A stretch of DNA of 64,000 bases from Isochrysis galbana (taxonomy: Eukaryota > Haptophyta > Isochrysidales > Isochrysidaceae): the NCBI GenBank assembly GCA_018136815.1, contig CM030934.1, forward strand, positions 5,727,318 to 5,791,317, in the 5' to 3' direction. This document shows, piece after piece, positions 40,647 through 52,500 of the stretch. A program made the translations under genes and the position numbers. A model generated the notes under the pieces. The model was not told the DNA's origin. It ran no database searches and saw nothing but the letters and a program-made list of their open reading frames with translations. Within the stretch, counting starts at the first letter, position 1. Every line of letters begins with the position of its first letter.

Positions 40647-41051
40647 AATAGAGCTCATGCGTAAGCTGCGCTCATATCTGATATATGTTATATTATGCGT
40701 TTTGCCTTTGCAAAAACCTAAAGGTGATTCTCCTCCTGTGCCCACAGCACTATCTATCTATCTAATGCATATGCAGCCCTCCAACCTAGTTGGCACTCGC
40801 CGTTAGACACCCATTTTTTTTTGCTACCGACAAAAGCATTCAACCATCTGACGCCGAAAAATGTATCTTGCTCGTGAGAGATGAGGTGGGCGCCGTACAT
40901 GCCCCTTCCTCGTTGCTCAGGCAGGAGAACAATAAAAGCAGAGTCCAATGAGTATCAGTGGGTGCTGGGTGCCAAGTGAATGGTCGGTGACCCGCAAGCT
41001 CGCCGCCATATGTCATTCTGCAATCCTCCCAAGCGCTCCGTGCCGATACGT
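40647..41051. other. Intergenic, no gene seen
   Basis: AT-richer sequence with TATCTATCTATC at 40752-40764. It is the 3' flank of the mTERF gene. Confidence 0.4.
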
Positions 41052-43013
41052 TCACTCCTTCTGCTCAAAAACAAACTCGATCCCAAAAGAGTTGGTCTGG
41101 GGCGCATCCGCCTTCCTAGCCACATGGCGTCCACGCGGCCGCCTTCCCGAGCCACGTCGTGCCGCAGGCGGCTGGCTCTCCCGGGTGCAGAACGGGCCCA
41201 GCCCCACACGCTCTGACGATTGCGCTAAGCCATCCGACGGTGCCGTTGCTGCCCCCTTGTGCCCAACCATCGGCGGCCCTGCAGGCGTGTCTCCTGCCGC
41301 CTCGCGTGCCAGCCGAGGCGGCTTGGCCCAGCGCGCCGTCGGTCCCTCGATGGCGGCCTCACCCTCGCCGCCCACCTCGGCAAATAACATCGCGGTGAGG
41401 TCGAGCCCTTCTGGTAGCCAAGGAATTGAGAGGGCGCTCTCCCTGTCGCCGCCTCGCCTCATGTCGATCACATGCGCATCCCACTCTCTTCTATCGCATC
41501 CGACCTGCTTACAGAAGTCGTCGTCCGAAGAGGTGGTGGCGGCACCGAGGCTGGGCGTCACATTGCGATCGGCACAAAAGGTGAGACGCGGGATGATCCT
41601 GCAGTCAAGTGATGCGGCTAGGTGGCGTGGGCGGAGCGAAACATCTGGCGGCCGGAGCACACCGGCGTGCGTCAGCGCCTCTGCAGTCGGTTTGAGGTTC
41701 TTCTCGAGAGAGAGCGTCATGATGGCCGGGTACTGCGTGAGCAGTGTCCCCATCGGCGTCATCCCAAGTTCCTGCAGGTAGGTGCACTTTGGCCGTAGGT
41801 TCGCTTCGACAGAGAGCGAGAGTATGGCGGGTTGGGATGAGAGCACGCGGCCGAGGGCGGAGACGCCAAGCTCATCGCGCAAGAATGCAATTGTCGGCTT
41901 GATCTTGCCGTCAAGCGAGAGTGCGAGCGCGGCGCTGTGCGACCGAAGGAGACGGCGCATGTCGACGCCCTCGGCCTGCAAGAAAGTGGCCGTTGGGCGG
42001 AGGTTGGCTTCAAGTGAGCAACCGAGCAGTTGCGGGCACCTACGCGGGGGAAAGCAGGTGGATGGAGGACTGGGACAGGCGCTCGGTAGGGCGGCTTGAT
42101 GGAGGAGAGAAATACGATAGCGGAACGGGTAATAGCTTCGGACGCTAGGACATCGCGGCAGTGCGTCCGCTCAGCCCTTGGGCGCGCACCTGCGTACAGC
42201 CTTGATGGCACTCTCGTGGTCCGAGAGCTCCACCAAAAAGTCGAAGGTCGGCTCGACATTCTCCTCGCGCGAAAGGCCAAGAATGGGCGGGAAGGCGTCG
42301 ATGAGCCGCCCCAGCGCACGCGCGTCGAGGGTCAGCGTTCCTCGTAGGTACTCGAGCGTGCGCCGCGTGTTGTTTGCCGATGAGAGCGAGTGGGCAGCAC
42401 GGAAGTTAGATGCAGCGCGCCGCACTGTGCGCGCCGGCAGCCCCATCTCCTCGAGCGCAAGCACGATGGGCGACTCCCGCTCGGAGCGCCAAAGCAGCGC
42501 CTGTGGCTGTCTGGCGACAAAGTCGCGCACCGTCTGGTTGCCGTCGGCGACGCTCACGAAAGGCGCGAGGAAGGCGAGCGCGCTGCGCATGCGCGCCGGG
42601 TCAAGCAAGAGGAGGAGCGGCTCGGCTTTGAATAGCTTGGCGGGGGGCGGAAGGCCCTCGTGAGCCATCGCTTTAAGCAGCGGCGTCGGACTGCGCTCAA
42701 CCAGCGCGGGCAGCACGCGCGGCTGGCGCGAAAGGATGCGGCCAAGATCCTCTCTCGCCACCCCAGCGGCTGCAAGCTCTCGGAGCGAGCGGCTGAGCGC
42801 GGTGGCCACCTCGGGCGTGTCTTGGCCGAGGCGCGAGGCGAGGCGCGCAGCCGCCGCCGGACGTAGCCCCATGCCAGCAAACACGCTGCCTACTGCCGAG
42901 CCCGTCGGCACGCCGAGCAGCGCGCCGAGCAGCGCACCGAGCAGAGCGACGCCCCAGCCGGCCATCGGCGAGCGCCGTCGTCTGCACGGCGCACCTTCAC
43001 TCAAGTCCGCCAT
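41052..43013 (-). CDS. mTERF-family organelle protein, two exons
   Basis: Exons 43013-42190 and 42039-41052 are joined by a 150-nt GT-AG intron in phase 2, giving 603 aa. Joining makes RRCPQLLGCSLEANLRPTAT, which restores the repeat across the border. The mTERF motif (P-x-x-L-x-x-S-x-x-x-N-x-x-P-x-x-x-F-L) recurs at FPPILGLSREENVEPTFDFL, LALSLDGKIKPTIAFL, QPAILSLSVEANLRP and YPAIMTLSLEKNLKP. mTERF proteins bind nucleic acid in mitochondria or plastids and affect transcription termination, splicing or translation. The N-terminus (RRRRSPMAGWGVALLGALLG) has a basic/hydrophobic start that could be a bipartite plastid or a mitochondrial signal. The C-terminal 200 residues are an alanine/proline/arginine-rich extension without repeats. 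Confidence 0.88.
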
Positions 43014-44191
43014 ATAAGAAGTGGGGGGGAGGTCGGTTTCTGTCAGAGTTTTCTTGTTGTCCTAGTTTAATCCTAGTGCTGAGGGACCGTGCCTCATCGG
43101 CAACGGAGCCCCTACCCCGCGATGGGGGTGTGCGCGGTTGGTGCATGGCTCGTCCGGTGTATGTGGCTAGGGATGCTAGCCAACAAGACCTCTTACAAGA
43201 CTACAATTTCTAACGGTTTCTCTCCGATTTTAGGGTGTCGTTTTCGGTTCGGGGTTGGCTCAGCAGGCCAGAGCTTCGAGAATTGTTTTGTAATAAGGAG
43301 AGCCAATCGCAATCAAAACTTTTACCGAAATAAAGGTCGAAATGGCGCTGACGAAGCGAAGTAAGCCCCCCGCCCCCGCCCGCTCCCCGCTTCCCCTCCC
43401 CCCCGCCCGCTGCCTGCCCGCCCGCGCGCCGCGCCATGGCCATGGCGCGGTTCCGGACATCCAAGCGCAGGCGCAAAGCGCAAAGCCGACGACGACGAGG
43501 ATGACGCCCTTGAGGGCTCAGGGCTTCCCTCCGACCCCCCAAGCTCGTCGCAGGTGGTTGGTCTCCACTCACTACTCAGCGTCCGAGACCGAGGAGGAGT
43601 TGGGCCCGGCGACGAGAGACGACGAGAGAGAGCGAGGAGGAGGAGGAGGAGGAGGAGGAGGAGGAGGAGAGGGAGGAGGAGGAGAGGTGTCGTTCCGTCA
43701 ATTGTGGGACATTAGTCGAATTGAGCGATCGAATGTCCACAGTTGTATGTAGAGCAGTATTTTAAAATTAAATGCAGACTAGCATAACAATTTTTTTCTC
43801 TGCTTCCCCCCGCGGTGCATGTTCCCCCCGAGGGCCGAGGGGGACGCCGTGTCAACGCTTTTCCCTGCGTCTCCTCTAAGGCCGACAACTCCATAAACAC
43901 TCAATTTAATAGATATTTCGCACGGAGCATCTGTGATGACTTGCAATCACATCGTGCACGCCGTGCATGGGCACGGCGCGATGTGCATCGGTCCCCCCGC
44001 GGAGACGCCGTGCGTGCGCATGCCAATTTTTTCAGAGAGCGCGAGCGATGGCGTCGCTCTCCCTCCTCTCGGCCGCCCCGGTCACCATGATGGTGCCAGG
44101 GCGATATCTATCTCCTACCTCTACCTACATTATACATTAATTATGATTATATGTGGATTATATGTGACATGACACACAAATACATACACAC
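43014..44191. other. Intergenic with simple repeats
   Basis: Contains the sense-strand C/T leader of the mTERF gene (G-run at 43022-43029), (GGA)n at 43638-43684, and the 68-bp dispersed repeat at 43686-43752. The palindrome-rich GCACGCCGTGCATGGGCACG at 43955-43974 has related sequence near 46255-46330. No gene is supported. Confidence 0.5.
43686..43752 (-). repeat. Inverted copy of the 5564-5632 repeat
   Basis: Reverse complement gives CATACAACTGTGGACATT..GATCGCTCAATTCGACT and CCCACAATTGACGGAACGAC, as at 5564-5632. Confidence 0.65.
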
Positions 44192-45763
44192 TTATGAAGA
44201 CTTCTCCCGGTTGTTGTTGTTGTAACGCAACATCAGCGCGGCTTGAATATGATCTGCAAGAGATGTCGAACGATCCGGACCAAACATTTTGGTCAGCAAA
44301 GAAAATACGCGCTCACACGAAGCTGAATTTGGAGTCATGCTGAATGTGATCCTTGCCGCCAGCGCCCATGTGGGGAACTTTGTGTGGTTGGATGCCCACC
44401 AACCAAGCACCTGCTGTGTGAACGTTGGCACCTCGGAGTGATCAATCGTGGTCCCACGACATGCAACCAAGTATGCAAGAAGCTCATTCAGCAACCCTTG
44501 CGTGATGGAAGGCAAATGACTAAAGGCAGGAATCTCCGAGAGCCGATGGACCCAAAGATGATCCACCTTGCCATAGGCAAAGGCTGGATTAAACGCTCTC
44601 AACAGCCCACTTCGACGATGCTGCTCCTGACAATGCTGATACGGAGAAGCGCACTCATTAGTTAGACGTTCTTCGAGATATTGGAATGCTCCTTTCACTT
44701 GCTCCACGAGCGACGACCATTGAGGCAAAGCCGTTGTATCAACTGCTCGTCGAATCTCCTCTTCCTCATTCACACACATCTAGTGTTTGGCCGTCAGCAT
44801 ACGTAATTACCCATGCATGCGCCCCGTTGCCGCGCGTCCGGCACCCTCGAGATCACACCTTTGAACCAGCTGTGGTAGGGACTCTCATAATACTCCTCAG
44901 TCTTGGTCCCAACATCAAGTTTCGCACTCGCTCGCAGCAGGGCTGCAACATTAGGCAAGTCAGATGCCTTCTCACCCATGGTTTGCCCACGCTCACGGAT
45001 TCTCTCGAGGGCATCGTACACTAGCAAAATCTCGAGACCGTCGCCCTCAAGCCTGTAGGTGGTCGTGCATAAAATCTCTAGGTCCATGGCAAGGGCCGCC
45101 AGCTCCAATTGGAGCTGCCGCTTCTGTGTTTTCAGGACGTGAGCCATCGCCTTAGTGGTTGCATCACCAATCCCAGACTCTTCCAACCTGCAGACAAACC
45201 TTTCCAAATCGCCGAAATGCTCCGCCAACTGCTTCATCACCTCCCAACGTGACCACCAGCGGATTTTGGAGTAGCCCTTCATGGTCACCTTCATCATCTC
45301 AAACAAACCACAGGTTGCGGGCGCCGTGTGTGTGTGAGATCATCGTCAGCCATGGTGTAAGAAAGTCTTCCAGCACTGAGAGCTGGATGTGCTCCCCTGT
45401 GTGCTGTAAGGTGTGTGAAGTGCACAGCATATCCACTGCATTCGGACACAAATCCAAGAGCTTGCGACATGCCGCGCCATTTGTGGCACAGCTATCCCGT
45501 GCAAACCCGACAACACACTCTGGATCTAGGTTAATCTTGCGCATGATGCTCGAGATGTGACGAAAAAGTCCTGCCCCATCCATGTGCTTCTCCACCGTGT
45601 TCAAGCATAGGAGACGCGTGCTGACGGCGCCAAAGTCCGCGTCGACAAACCGGCCGCTGATTTCGACGCGGTGCGCGGGGGCGGCGGGCGCGATTAGTGT
45701 GGCTGTGAGGGCGGCATGCCGCGATATTGTGCGTGATGCGGCATCTACTCGGTGAGCGGGCAC
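44192..45763 (-). pseudogene. hAT-type transposase pseudogene
   Basis: Three minus-strand frames line up as parts of one transposase: 45763-45299, 45306-44794 and 44779-44192. Their frames differ at the joints, so at least two frameshifts or stops occur. The first has a RNase-H-like segment (VVGFARDSCATNGAACRKLL, TSHTLQHTGEHIQL). The second continues with KIRWWSRWEVMKQLAEHFGD, the hAT RWxSxxE-like motif. The third holds the C-terminal dimerisation region VLGWWASNHTKFPTWALAAR, followed by SASCERVFSLLTKMF. No terminal inverted repeats were found by eye. The element is dead. Confidence 0.75.
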
Positions 45764-47120
45764 AAGAACGGCCTCGTGGCGCCGCCGGTCGCGGGTCGAA
45801 GTTGGGCTCTCTATCCCTTGGCGATTTTGGCGTTGAGCGTCTTCATAGTTTTTGTGATAATTACGTACACGTTCAAGTCCATGAAATCATAGAAGTATTG
45901 ATTGTATTGCGGTGCGTACAGAACCAGGCTGTATCGACTGTGTTTGCTGGTGATGACCATGGCTTCGTAATGGGCTGCGAGAGGCGCGCTTGAAGGCCAT
46001 CGATAAAATTATACCGGAGGAGGCCCGCTGTATATTTCTGCGCGGCCGTCAGAGGCCTGGAATTGAGTATTTTTCGAAAATTTTGCCGGAGGACCCCGGA
46101 TTTTTTTTGCTGATCTCTCATACCAGAACCTATAGGGAGCTTATTTAGGTCCTCGTTTGCCCATTACCGATGGTGCCCTTCGCACCCCCCTAGTGAGTGA
46201 CCGGGCTAAGACAAGGGCGGCAGGGCGGCAGAAGCAGAAGGTGTTTGTGCCGGTGCCCCGCGTGTGCAATTGATGCGTATGACGTGATGTGCATCGACCC
46301 TTTGTGCGCATCCGTGACGGCGTGGGGGGGGGATTTCACGCATGTGATTGGGGGTTACCGCGTGTGTTGAGAGGGGGGAGCGTGATTAGCTTTGTACTCA
46401 TCTTCGTAATAATAATATTATTGTGGCTACCTAAAAAGAAAACAAGCACATATGGATGACAAAAAAACCACCTGGCCCTCTTTTGACGGAACGCGACTTG
46501 GACGCAAATACTAATACTAATATGTTACGGACTTGTGCTTGTGCTTGTGCCTCTGATCATCAATTTATTACACTACTATAATTATAATTACGCCGGCGCC
46601 AGGTTTCAACGGGCGCTTAGGAGTCGCTGGATTCCTTGGTAATGATCTTTTCCCTTCTTCCATTTACACTGTGCTATAATGATAATCCCCACACGCTTCC
46701 CTCTTTTCCATAGTCCATAGTGCCCCCTCCCCCCTCCCCGGCCGCGCCCCCCGCGAGAGCCGCGCGCCCCGCCCCGGAAATAGAGAAGCGACGATATGAA
46801 TCCCTCTTTATTCTGTTGTAGAGTTGTGGACGAATCTCCCTGCCAAACAAGGCGATGTTCTGCGGCGGACGGCTGGGGGGAGGCGTTAATTCGCTTCTGC
46901 CACGAAGAGGGAGGCAGAGCCCGCCCGCCCCGCCCGCCCCCCCCCCGCCCCCCCCCCCCCCGCCCCCCCCCCCCCCCCGCCCCCCGGCCCCCCCGCCCCC
47001 CCCCCCCCGGCCGGCCGCGCTGTATGACGCTCTCCTACTCTCTCTCCCTCTCCCGTCCATCCCTTCCCCCCCCCCCCCCCGCCTCCCCCTCCCCTCCCCC
47101 CCCCCCTCCGCCTCCCCCTC

Positions 47121-47155
<35 letters not shown>

Positions 47156-47350
47156 CCTCCCTCTCTCCCTTCCCCCCTCGCTCGCTTCCCCTCTCTTCCA
47201 GTCTTTCCCCTCACAGCTTTCGCTCCCTTTTCCGGCCTCCCCCATCCCCGGCCGGCCTCCGCCCCCCTCTGTTTCTCGCTTCCTCTCCACACTCGTTGGC
47301 CGTGTGCGCCAGCGAACGTGAGCATCATCCAGTCAGCCGCAGTTTCGCCC
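45764..47350. other. Intergenic, then C-run leader of the RING-like gene
   Basis: 46388-46502 is the inverted partner of 8862-8998. 46923-47020 is an almost pure C stretch and 47038-47190 is C/T-rich. Both lie on the sense strand upstream of the 47351 start codon. Proline- and glycine-rich ORFs over this stretch are artefacts of the composition. Confidence 0.55.
46388..46502 (-). repeat. Inverted copy of the 8862-8998 repeat
   Basis: Same ordered blocks as 8862-8998 in reverse complement; the TATTATTATTACGAAGATGA block is seen here at 46397-46416 as its complement. Confidence 0.65.
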
Positions 47351-48043
47351 ATGTCGCACACCGAGCTGCAGCCCACGCCTGCCGCGAGCGCCGCATTGAG
47401 TGCAGCGCACCGCATCTCCGTCCGGATCTCGAGGGCTGAGGGGGGAGGAATGGAGACGCCCTGCGTCGTCTGTCTGCAGCCGTGTGCGAGCAAGGCGTGC
47501 AACTGCTCGTGGATGCACCAGCAGTGCGCCGCGCAGTACCTGCGCACCTTTGGTGACGCTTGCAAGGTTTGCGAAGCCAAGGTTGAGCCTGCCGGACTCA
47601 GCAAACGACGCATCGACGATGATGAGGCGGAGCTCGAGATGAAAGCGAGGAAGCGGGCGCGGGAGAGGGAAGATGCGGAGCGGGCGCACAATCTCGAGTG
47701 GGCGCAGATCGTGGCGCCCTCCGCCGCCCAGATCCTCCTGCGCCACTATCTGTACACAGAGGAGACGACAGGCGAGGAGCTCGCCGCAGCGACGCCACTC
47801 TGCTTTGACTCCGTGATCCTCAGCTTGGTCCACTCGGGCGAGCAGTACCTCGAAGACCTGTCCGAGCGGCTTAGTGATACGCAGCCGCCATCAGTCGTCG
47901 ACGCGGCGATCCGCCGCCTCCGTTCGCTCGCCGATGAGCTCACCGGCGACGGCATTGACGCCTCGTGCGCTAGCGTCTTCATGCACATCTTTAACCAAGT
48001 CTTGCAGAGGCGGCTCGGGCCTGTCAGTCCGGAGGAGAGCTAG
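47351..48043 (+). CDS. RING-variant zinc-binding protein (230 aa)
   Basis: Starts MSHTELQPTP after the C/T leader. Residues about 38-76 carry eight metal ligands: C-V-V-C, C after three residues, C-N-C, H-Q-Q-C and, eleven residues later, C-K-V-C. This resembles a RINGv/PHD-like C4HC3 finger, although the spacing C-x-C-x3-H is shorter than usual. A basic, acidic-charged helix follows (DDDEAELEMKARKRAREREDAERAHN), then a helical C-terminal half of about 120 residues (SAAQILLRHYLYTEETTGEE) that I do not recognise. There is no membrane segment, unlike MARCH ligases. An E3 ubiquitin-ligase role is plausible but not shown. Confidence 0.65.
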   Translation: MSHTELQPTPAASAALSAAHRISVRISRAEGGGMETPCVVCLQPCASKACNCSWMHQQCAAQYLRTFGDACKVCEAKVEPAGLSKRRIDDDEAELEMKARKRAREREDAERAHNLEWAQIVAPSAAQILLRHYLYTEETTGEELAAATPLCFDSVILSLVHSGEQYLEDLSERLSDTQPPSVVDAAIRRLRSLADELTGDGIDASCASVFMHIFNQVLQRRLGPVSPEES

Positions 48044-49534
48044 ACTGCATCAGCCGTCCCTTGACGGAGCTCTTCGAGCCAGGCTCAGCGCATGCGCGTC
48101 GCCATGAACTCGAGCCCACATGTAGATGCTGGCCTGCCACGAGGGCCGCCACTCGGTCAGCAGATTGTTTGCTCCTCAGTGCACGCCAGCCGCTTCGGAC
48201 TCAGGCGGCTGCATCCTCCGAGTCAGCTTGTAAATTTTGGTATCACCGATCTATGGCGATTCTCTTTCACCCGCCCATACTTCAGATCGGTTACCACCGG
48301 CGGCTTTGCCCGCCGAACATACCGAGCCCCCGTGACGGGGCTCTGGCCATTTTGCGATACGTGCCTTGCGAATATGTATGGGAATTTGACGCTCTGTTTT
48401 CTTTGTCCTTGTATCCTTGAAGGGCGTTTACTCGTGACTCCCTGCGGCCTCCTTCTCGGATCATCACGATGGTTTATGTGTAGCTGGATAATGTGGTACG
48501 TTGCGTGTAATGATGTGAGCTGTGCTCTCATACCACTCAATCCCATCGTTATTCATGGTGTGATGCGATGGTATGATGAATGTTTGTCTTTGCGGTGCCA
48601 TGCTCATAGTGCATGCCGACCTCAGCCGCGCACACAGTCGCTCCACAGTATTATGTTGCAGTGTGCATGTGCATCACACCATGAGCGCGCGAACGTGTGC
48701 ATGCATGCCGCCGCTACGTGTGCTGCGGGTGTCTGATGCGTGCCGGGCGTCGTCGGTGCGCCCGGGCGCCTCTGCCGATTGTGCGCCTTGTGACTCGCCG
48801 TAGCGGTACGTGTGCCGTATGCATATTCGTTGGTCTTCTGCAGCTACTGGCACCACTTTGGCGGCCTATTGCTATGGCTACGACAGTGCCTTTGCGGCCA
48901 AAATCGAGGGCCTGATGCCCCCCTGTTCCTGTTCGGCGCGCGCTCGCGGCGCGCGGGGGCTCAAGCACTCAAACGGCCTCTAGCTTGCGAGCGCTTTAGG
49001 GCACCATCAACGCACGAGGATGTGGTGCACACGCATGGTGCCTGCAAGCCCACCCACTCCCCTTTCCCCGCCCAGCGCTCCCGCGGCTCGCACGTAAAGC
49101 AATTTGATAGAGAGCAGCTTATGTAGTAGTCGGGCATATTCAGATTTCGTTTCGTCATTGTGCGCGCCCGTTTCAGCGCCGACTCCAGTCTCTACCTGCG
49201 GTTGCATAGACGCACATGCTAACCAAAGGCCCAGAGCGCACGCCTCACACACCTTGCGGTGCACGCCACCCGTTGGAGGTAGGAGGGTGGGAGGAGGCAG
49301 GATACTGAGAAGGAACACGAAAAAGCAAGCCTCACAGCGCGCCTTAGAGTTGTATGATCATGCGTGGGTTTGCCGTGGCGGCATGTGCGAAGAATCTGGC
49401 TACGCCCGCTGCAACACGAATACTGCCCGTTCCTTCGTGATTGGTGGCTGTTGGTGGCGGGAGTGGGCAAGAGGTGACGCGCCCGGCCGACTTCTTATGA
49501 CGGGCGATTTCCGAGGCAAGCGGTACGGTAATTA
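48044..49534. other. Intergenic, no gene recognised
   Basis: Many overlapping short ORFs without motifs. GTGCATGC-rich sequence lies between 48600 and 48730. Nothing repeats elsewhere as far as I can see. Confidence 0.45.
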
Positions 49535-52500
49535 TCAAGAGCAGATGTGTTTGACTCCGGCGTAGTATGTGTGTGGATTACTCTGTTGCATCATCAAGTG
49601 CATCGCGTGTCGGATTTGCCTACGGAGTCGCGCGTGCTCGCCAGCTAATGCGGCATCGCTGGACGTCATGCTTGCACCGGCTGGTGGAGAATCATCACTT
49701 GCACCTGAGAGAGCGCCCGCGCCTTCCGCCACAGCGGCGTCAACTGCCCCAGTTCCCGCGGCGGCTAGAGCATCTCCAATCTCAGCCTCTCGCTTCAGAA
49801 CCGTTTCCCACGCCTCTGCATACGGCGGCGGCACGAGTTTGGTGCGTTCGCACTCAGCGGCGACCCACTCGTGCACATCACTCGGATTAGAAGACAGCCG
49901 GAGGGCTATTTCACGGTATGTCTCGTGATGCATGACAAAAGTACCATCTTTCGCCCAGCCACGCCTTTCCAAGTTCGGGCCCAGCCGTTCCGCCTGGCGA
50001 GTCGCCATTCCATGACTCGGCGCTGCCAAGCCATCACCCACAGGAGCCTCATGGACGTCGGCCACAGAGCTGGACATCGCCGATACAGCGGAGGGAGAGG
50101 CAATGTCCTCACGAAGCCGAGCATCTATTGCTGCCGCAACCCCAACATCAAGAAGGACGTATCCCGACGGCGGGCGCTTTCGCACGGACGATTCGTAGCG
50201 CGCGACGTCACCAAATGTACGCTCGTCGTGCAGCTCGGCGTCACGATCAGCCTCTTCCATCTCCTCGGTGGTTGTCACTTTGTCCATCTTTGGGCCGTCA
50301 TCGCTTTGGCCAAAGGTGGCAATAGCCACGTTTGTAGCCAGCCTCTCCATCGCGGCAGAGGACACATCCGCTGTGCGATCGACCTTCCTATGATCGTGGC
50401 CGTGGGACATGCCCAATGACACCTTGGCAAGCACCTCTCCAGTGCCCCCCACTTGCAATCGCACCTGAACGCCAACTTCGCTTGGATGCATGAAAGGGCA
50501 CCCCGCTGTTGTGCACCGCGATCCCGCAGCGTGATGGCGACACACTTCGCCCCCAATCCACCCTCGAATGACCAAGCCGGCGGCCGCCCGATCAGCACTA
50601 CGAGCAAAGCTACCTCGCCTCTCCCGTGAGACCTGCAGCGCTGCCCACTTGGCGAGCTTTTTGCGCTCACCTCGTGCAAGCATTTGCAGCAGTTCCCCGA
50701 TCGGCACAGCCTCCTTCTCTAGTCGTGCACCGCTTTGGCAGACACAATCGATTGCTGCGCTCACTGCAGCACTAGCGGCTGCCGCAACAGCAGATGTCGA
50801 TGGACCAAGGGGCGAGGGCACGAGTGCCTCTGCCACTCCAAGCGCATGCTCTGTCCCCTTCAGGATGTGGCGCTGCGAAGCCTCGGCGAGCACTCTTGTT
50901 GCCGCCGCGGTGGCGGCTGCGGCGGCTGCAGCAGTTGTTGCCATCTGTTCTTTGACCGTAGTAGGAGCGGGCCCGTAGGCGTTACTAGGTATCCAGCCGT
51001 TGCGTGCATCGACAACAGGCCGGCTCTTGTTTCCCAATGGGAGGCCAAGAACCTCCGATGACGCAGTCACAAATCTTGCGCCAGGGACAGAGAAGAGAAA
51101 CGCGGCTGCGGGCTCGTTCCGCTCCGCACGCACCCAGTGGATGGCCAGCTTTGTGGCACCCGCGGCCCGCGCTATCTCCGCCACATGCCGCAACATCGCA
51201 AACTCGATACCCAAATGAAGGGACCGACAGCTCAGACACCACGCGCGCACATGTATCGTGTCGCGGGGCAATGCTATTGTCGGCCGCTCATCCATCGCAT
51301 TGCCGATCGGCGCACCAGGCGTGACACTCGCCTCCTTGTCAAGGACAATTAGGCCGATCAAGCCGTGGTCTCCGAAACGGTCGCTAGCACGCACCGTCAG
51401 CACTATGGACGAGCCCTCCTTGCCATAGCCACCCCCATTTGGCAAGGGCTTTACGTCGCTGGGTGATGATGCGCGAGGCTGCCTGTCTGCCACACTAGGA
51501 CCACCGCGTACGAAGTCCGGTGCACTGACTTGGGAGTACTGCGCCAGCCGCAGCAACGCTGTGGCACTAGCAACTGTGCGGCAGGCATTATGCTGATTGG
51601 TGCGCTCAGTCAATTGTGCTGCCCTGTCGGCGGTCTCCTCAACCAACGGTAAGATTTGCACGACTAAGTTGAGCGAGGCAAGGAATGCTGAAGAAGAAGC
51701 GGCAGCAGACATGGTGCACTCGACATTGGCGCCATCGTGCGCGCTGCCGTTGTGTGCCAACGTGACTCCAGCTGCATGCGCCAAGAAGTCCTTGCGCTCG
51801 GCTAGTTCTCGGTAGAGGCGAGTGCGTGAGGCATCCTCACAGGTGCCACCGGCCCCACCGATATCGTGACAGTTCAAGTCCGGCTTCGGTGGTCGGGACG
51901 ATCTCGTAGTGGGGCGCTCCATTGGCGGGTCGAGCGCCCAACAGTGGTCGAGATAGGCGGGCAGCACGGAGGGGTCTCGTGGTATGTGCACTATAGCCAG
52001 AGATGAGCTTCCAAGCGCGCTTTCATTTCCCAAGCCATAGCACCCAGCTCCTGCAGAGCAAATGGTTTGTGCAACCTCGGCACACTCAGCCGCCGAATCG
52101 TCGACAAAGATAAAACTGCCCAGCGAGAGGCACAACTGATCGGCGAGAGTGCGGAGATTGGCCGACTTGGCCGACCAGTTGGCACGAATTGCCACGACGT
52201 GCTCCTCGCGCAGCTCAAGCTCATCGCGCCGTTGCGAGAAGACGGCACGCACGTCCTCCTCATGGTTGCGAGAGACGAGCACTAAAAGCATCCCTCGCCG
52301 TTGCGCGGCAAGGAAGAAGCGTTGCGCCGCTAGCCATGGGGCTGACAGCTCGACTCCAGCAGCACCCAGCTCCCCGACCGCCCCACCCCAAAGCGTGTTG
52401 TCACAGTCAAGCGCAAGCACCTTGCGGGTGGGGGCGCAAGCGCGGACGAGCGCCCGCGTCAGTAATGCCGCTAGCACGGACGCTCCGCACGGAGAGAAGG

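Noticed and set aside
46674-47060. Glycine-rich minus-strand ORF
   Set aside because: Arises from the C-run leader of the RING-like gene.
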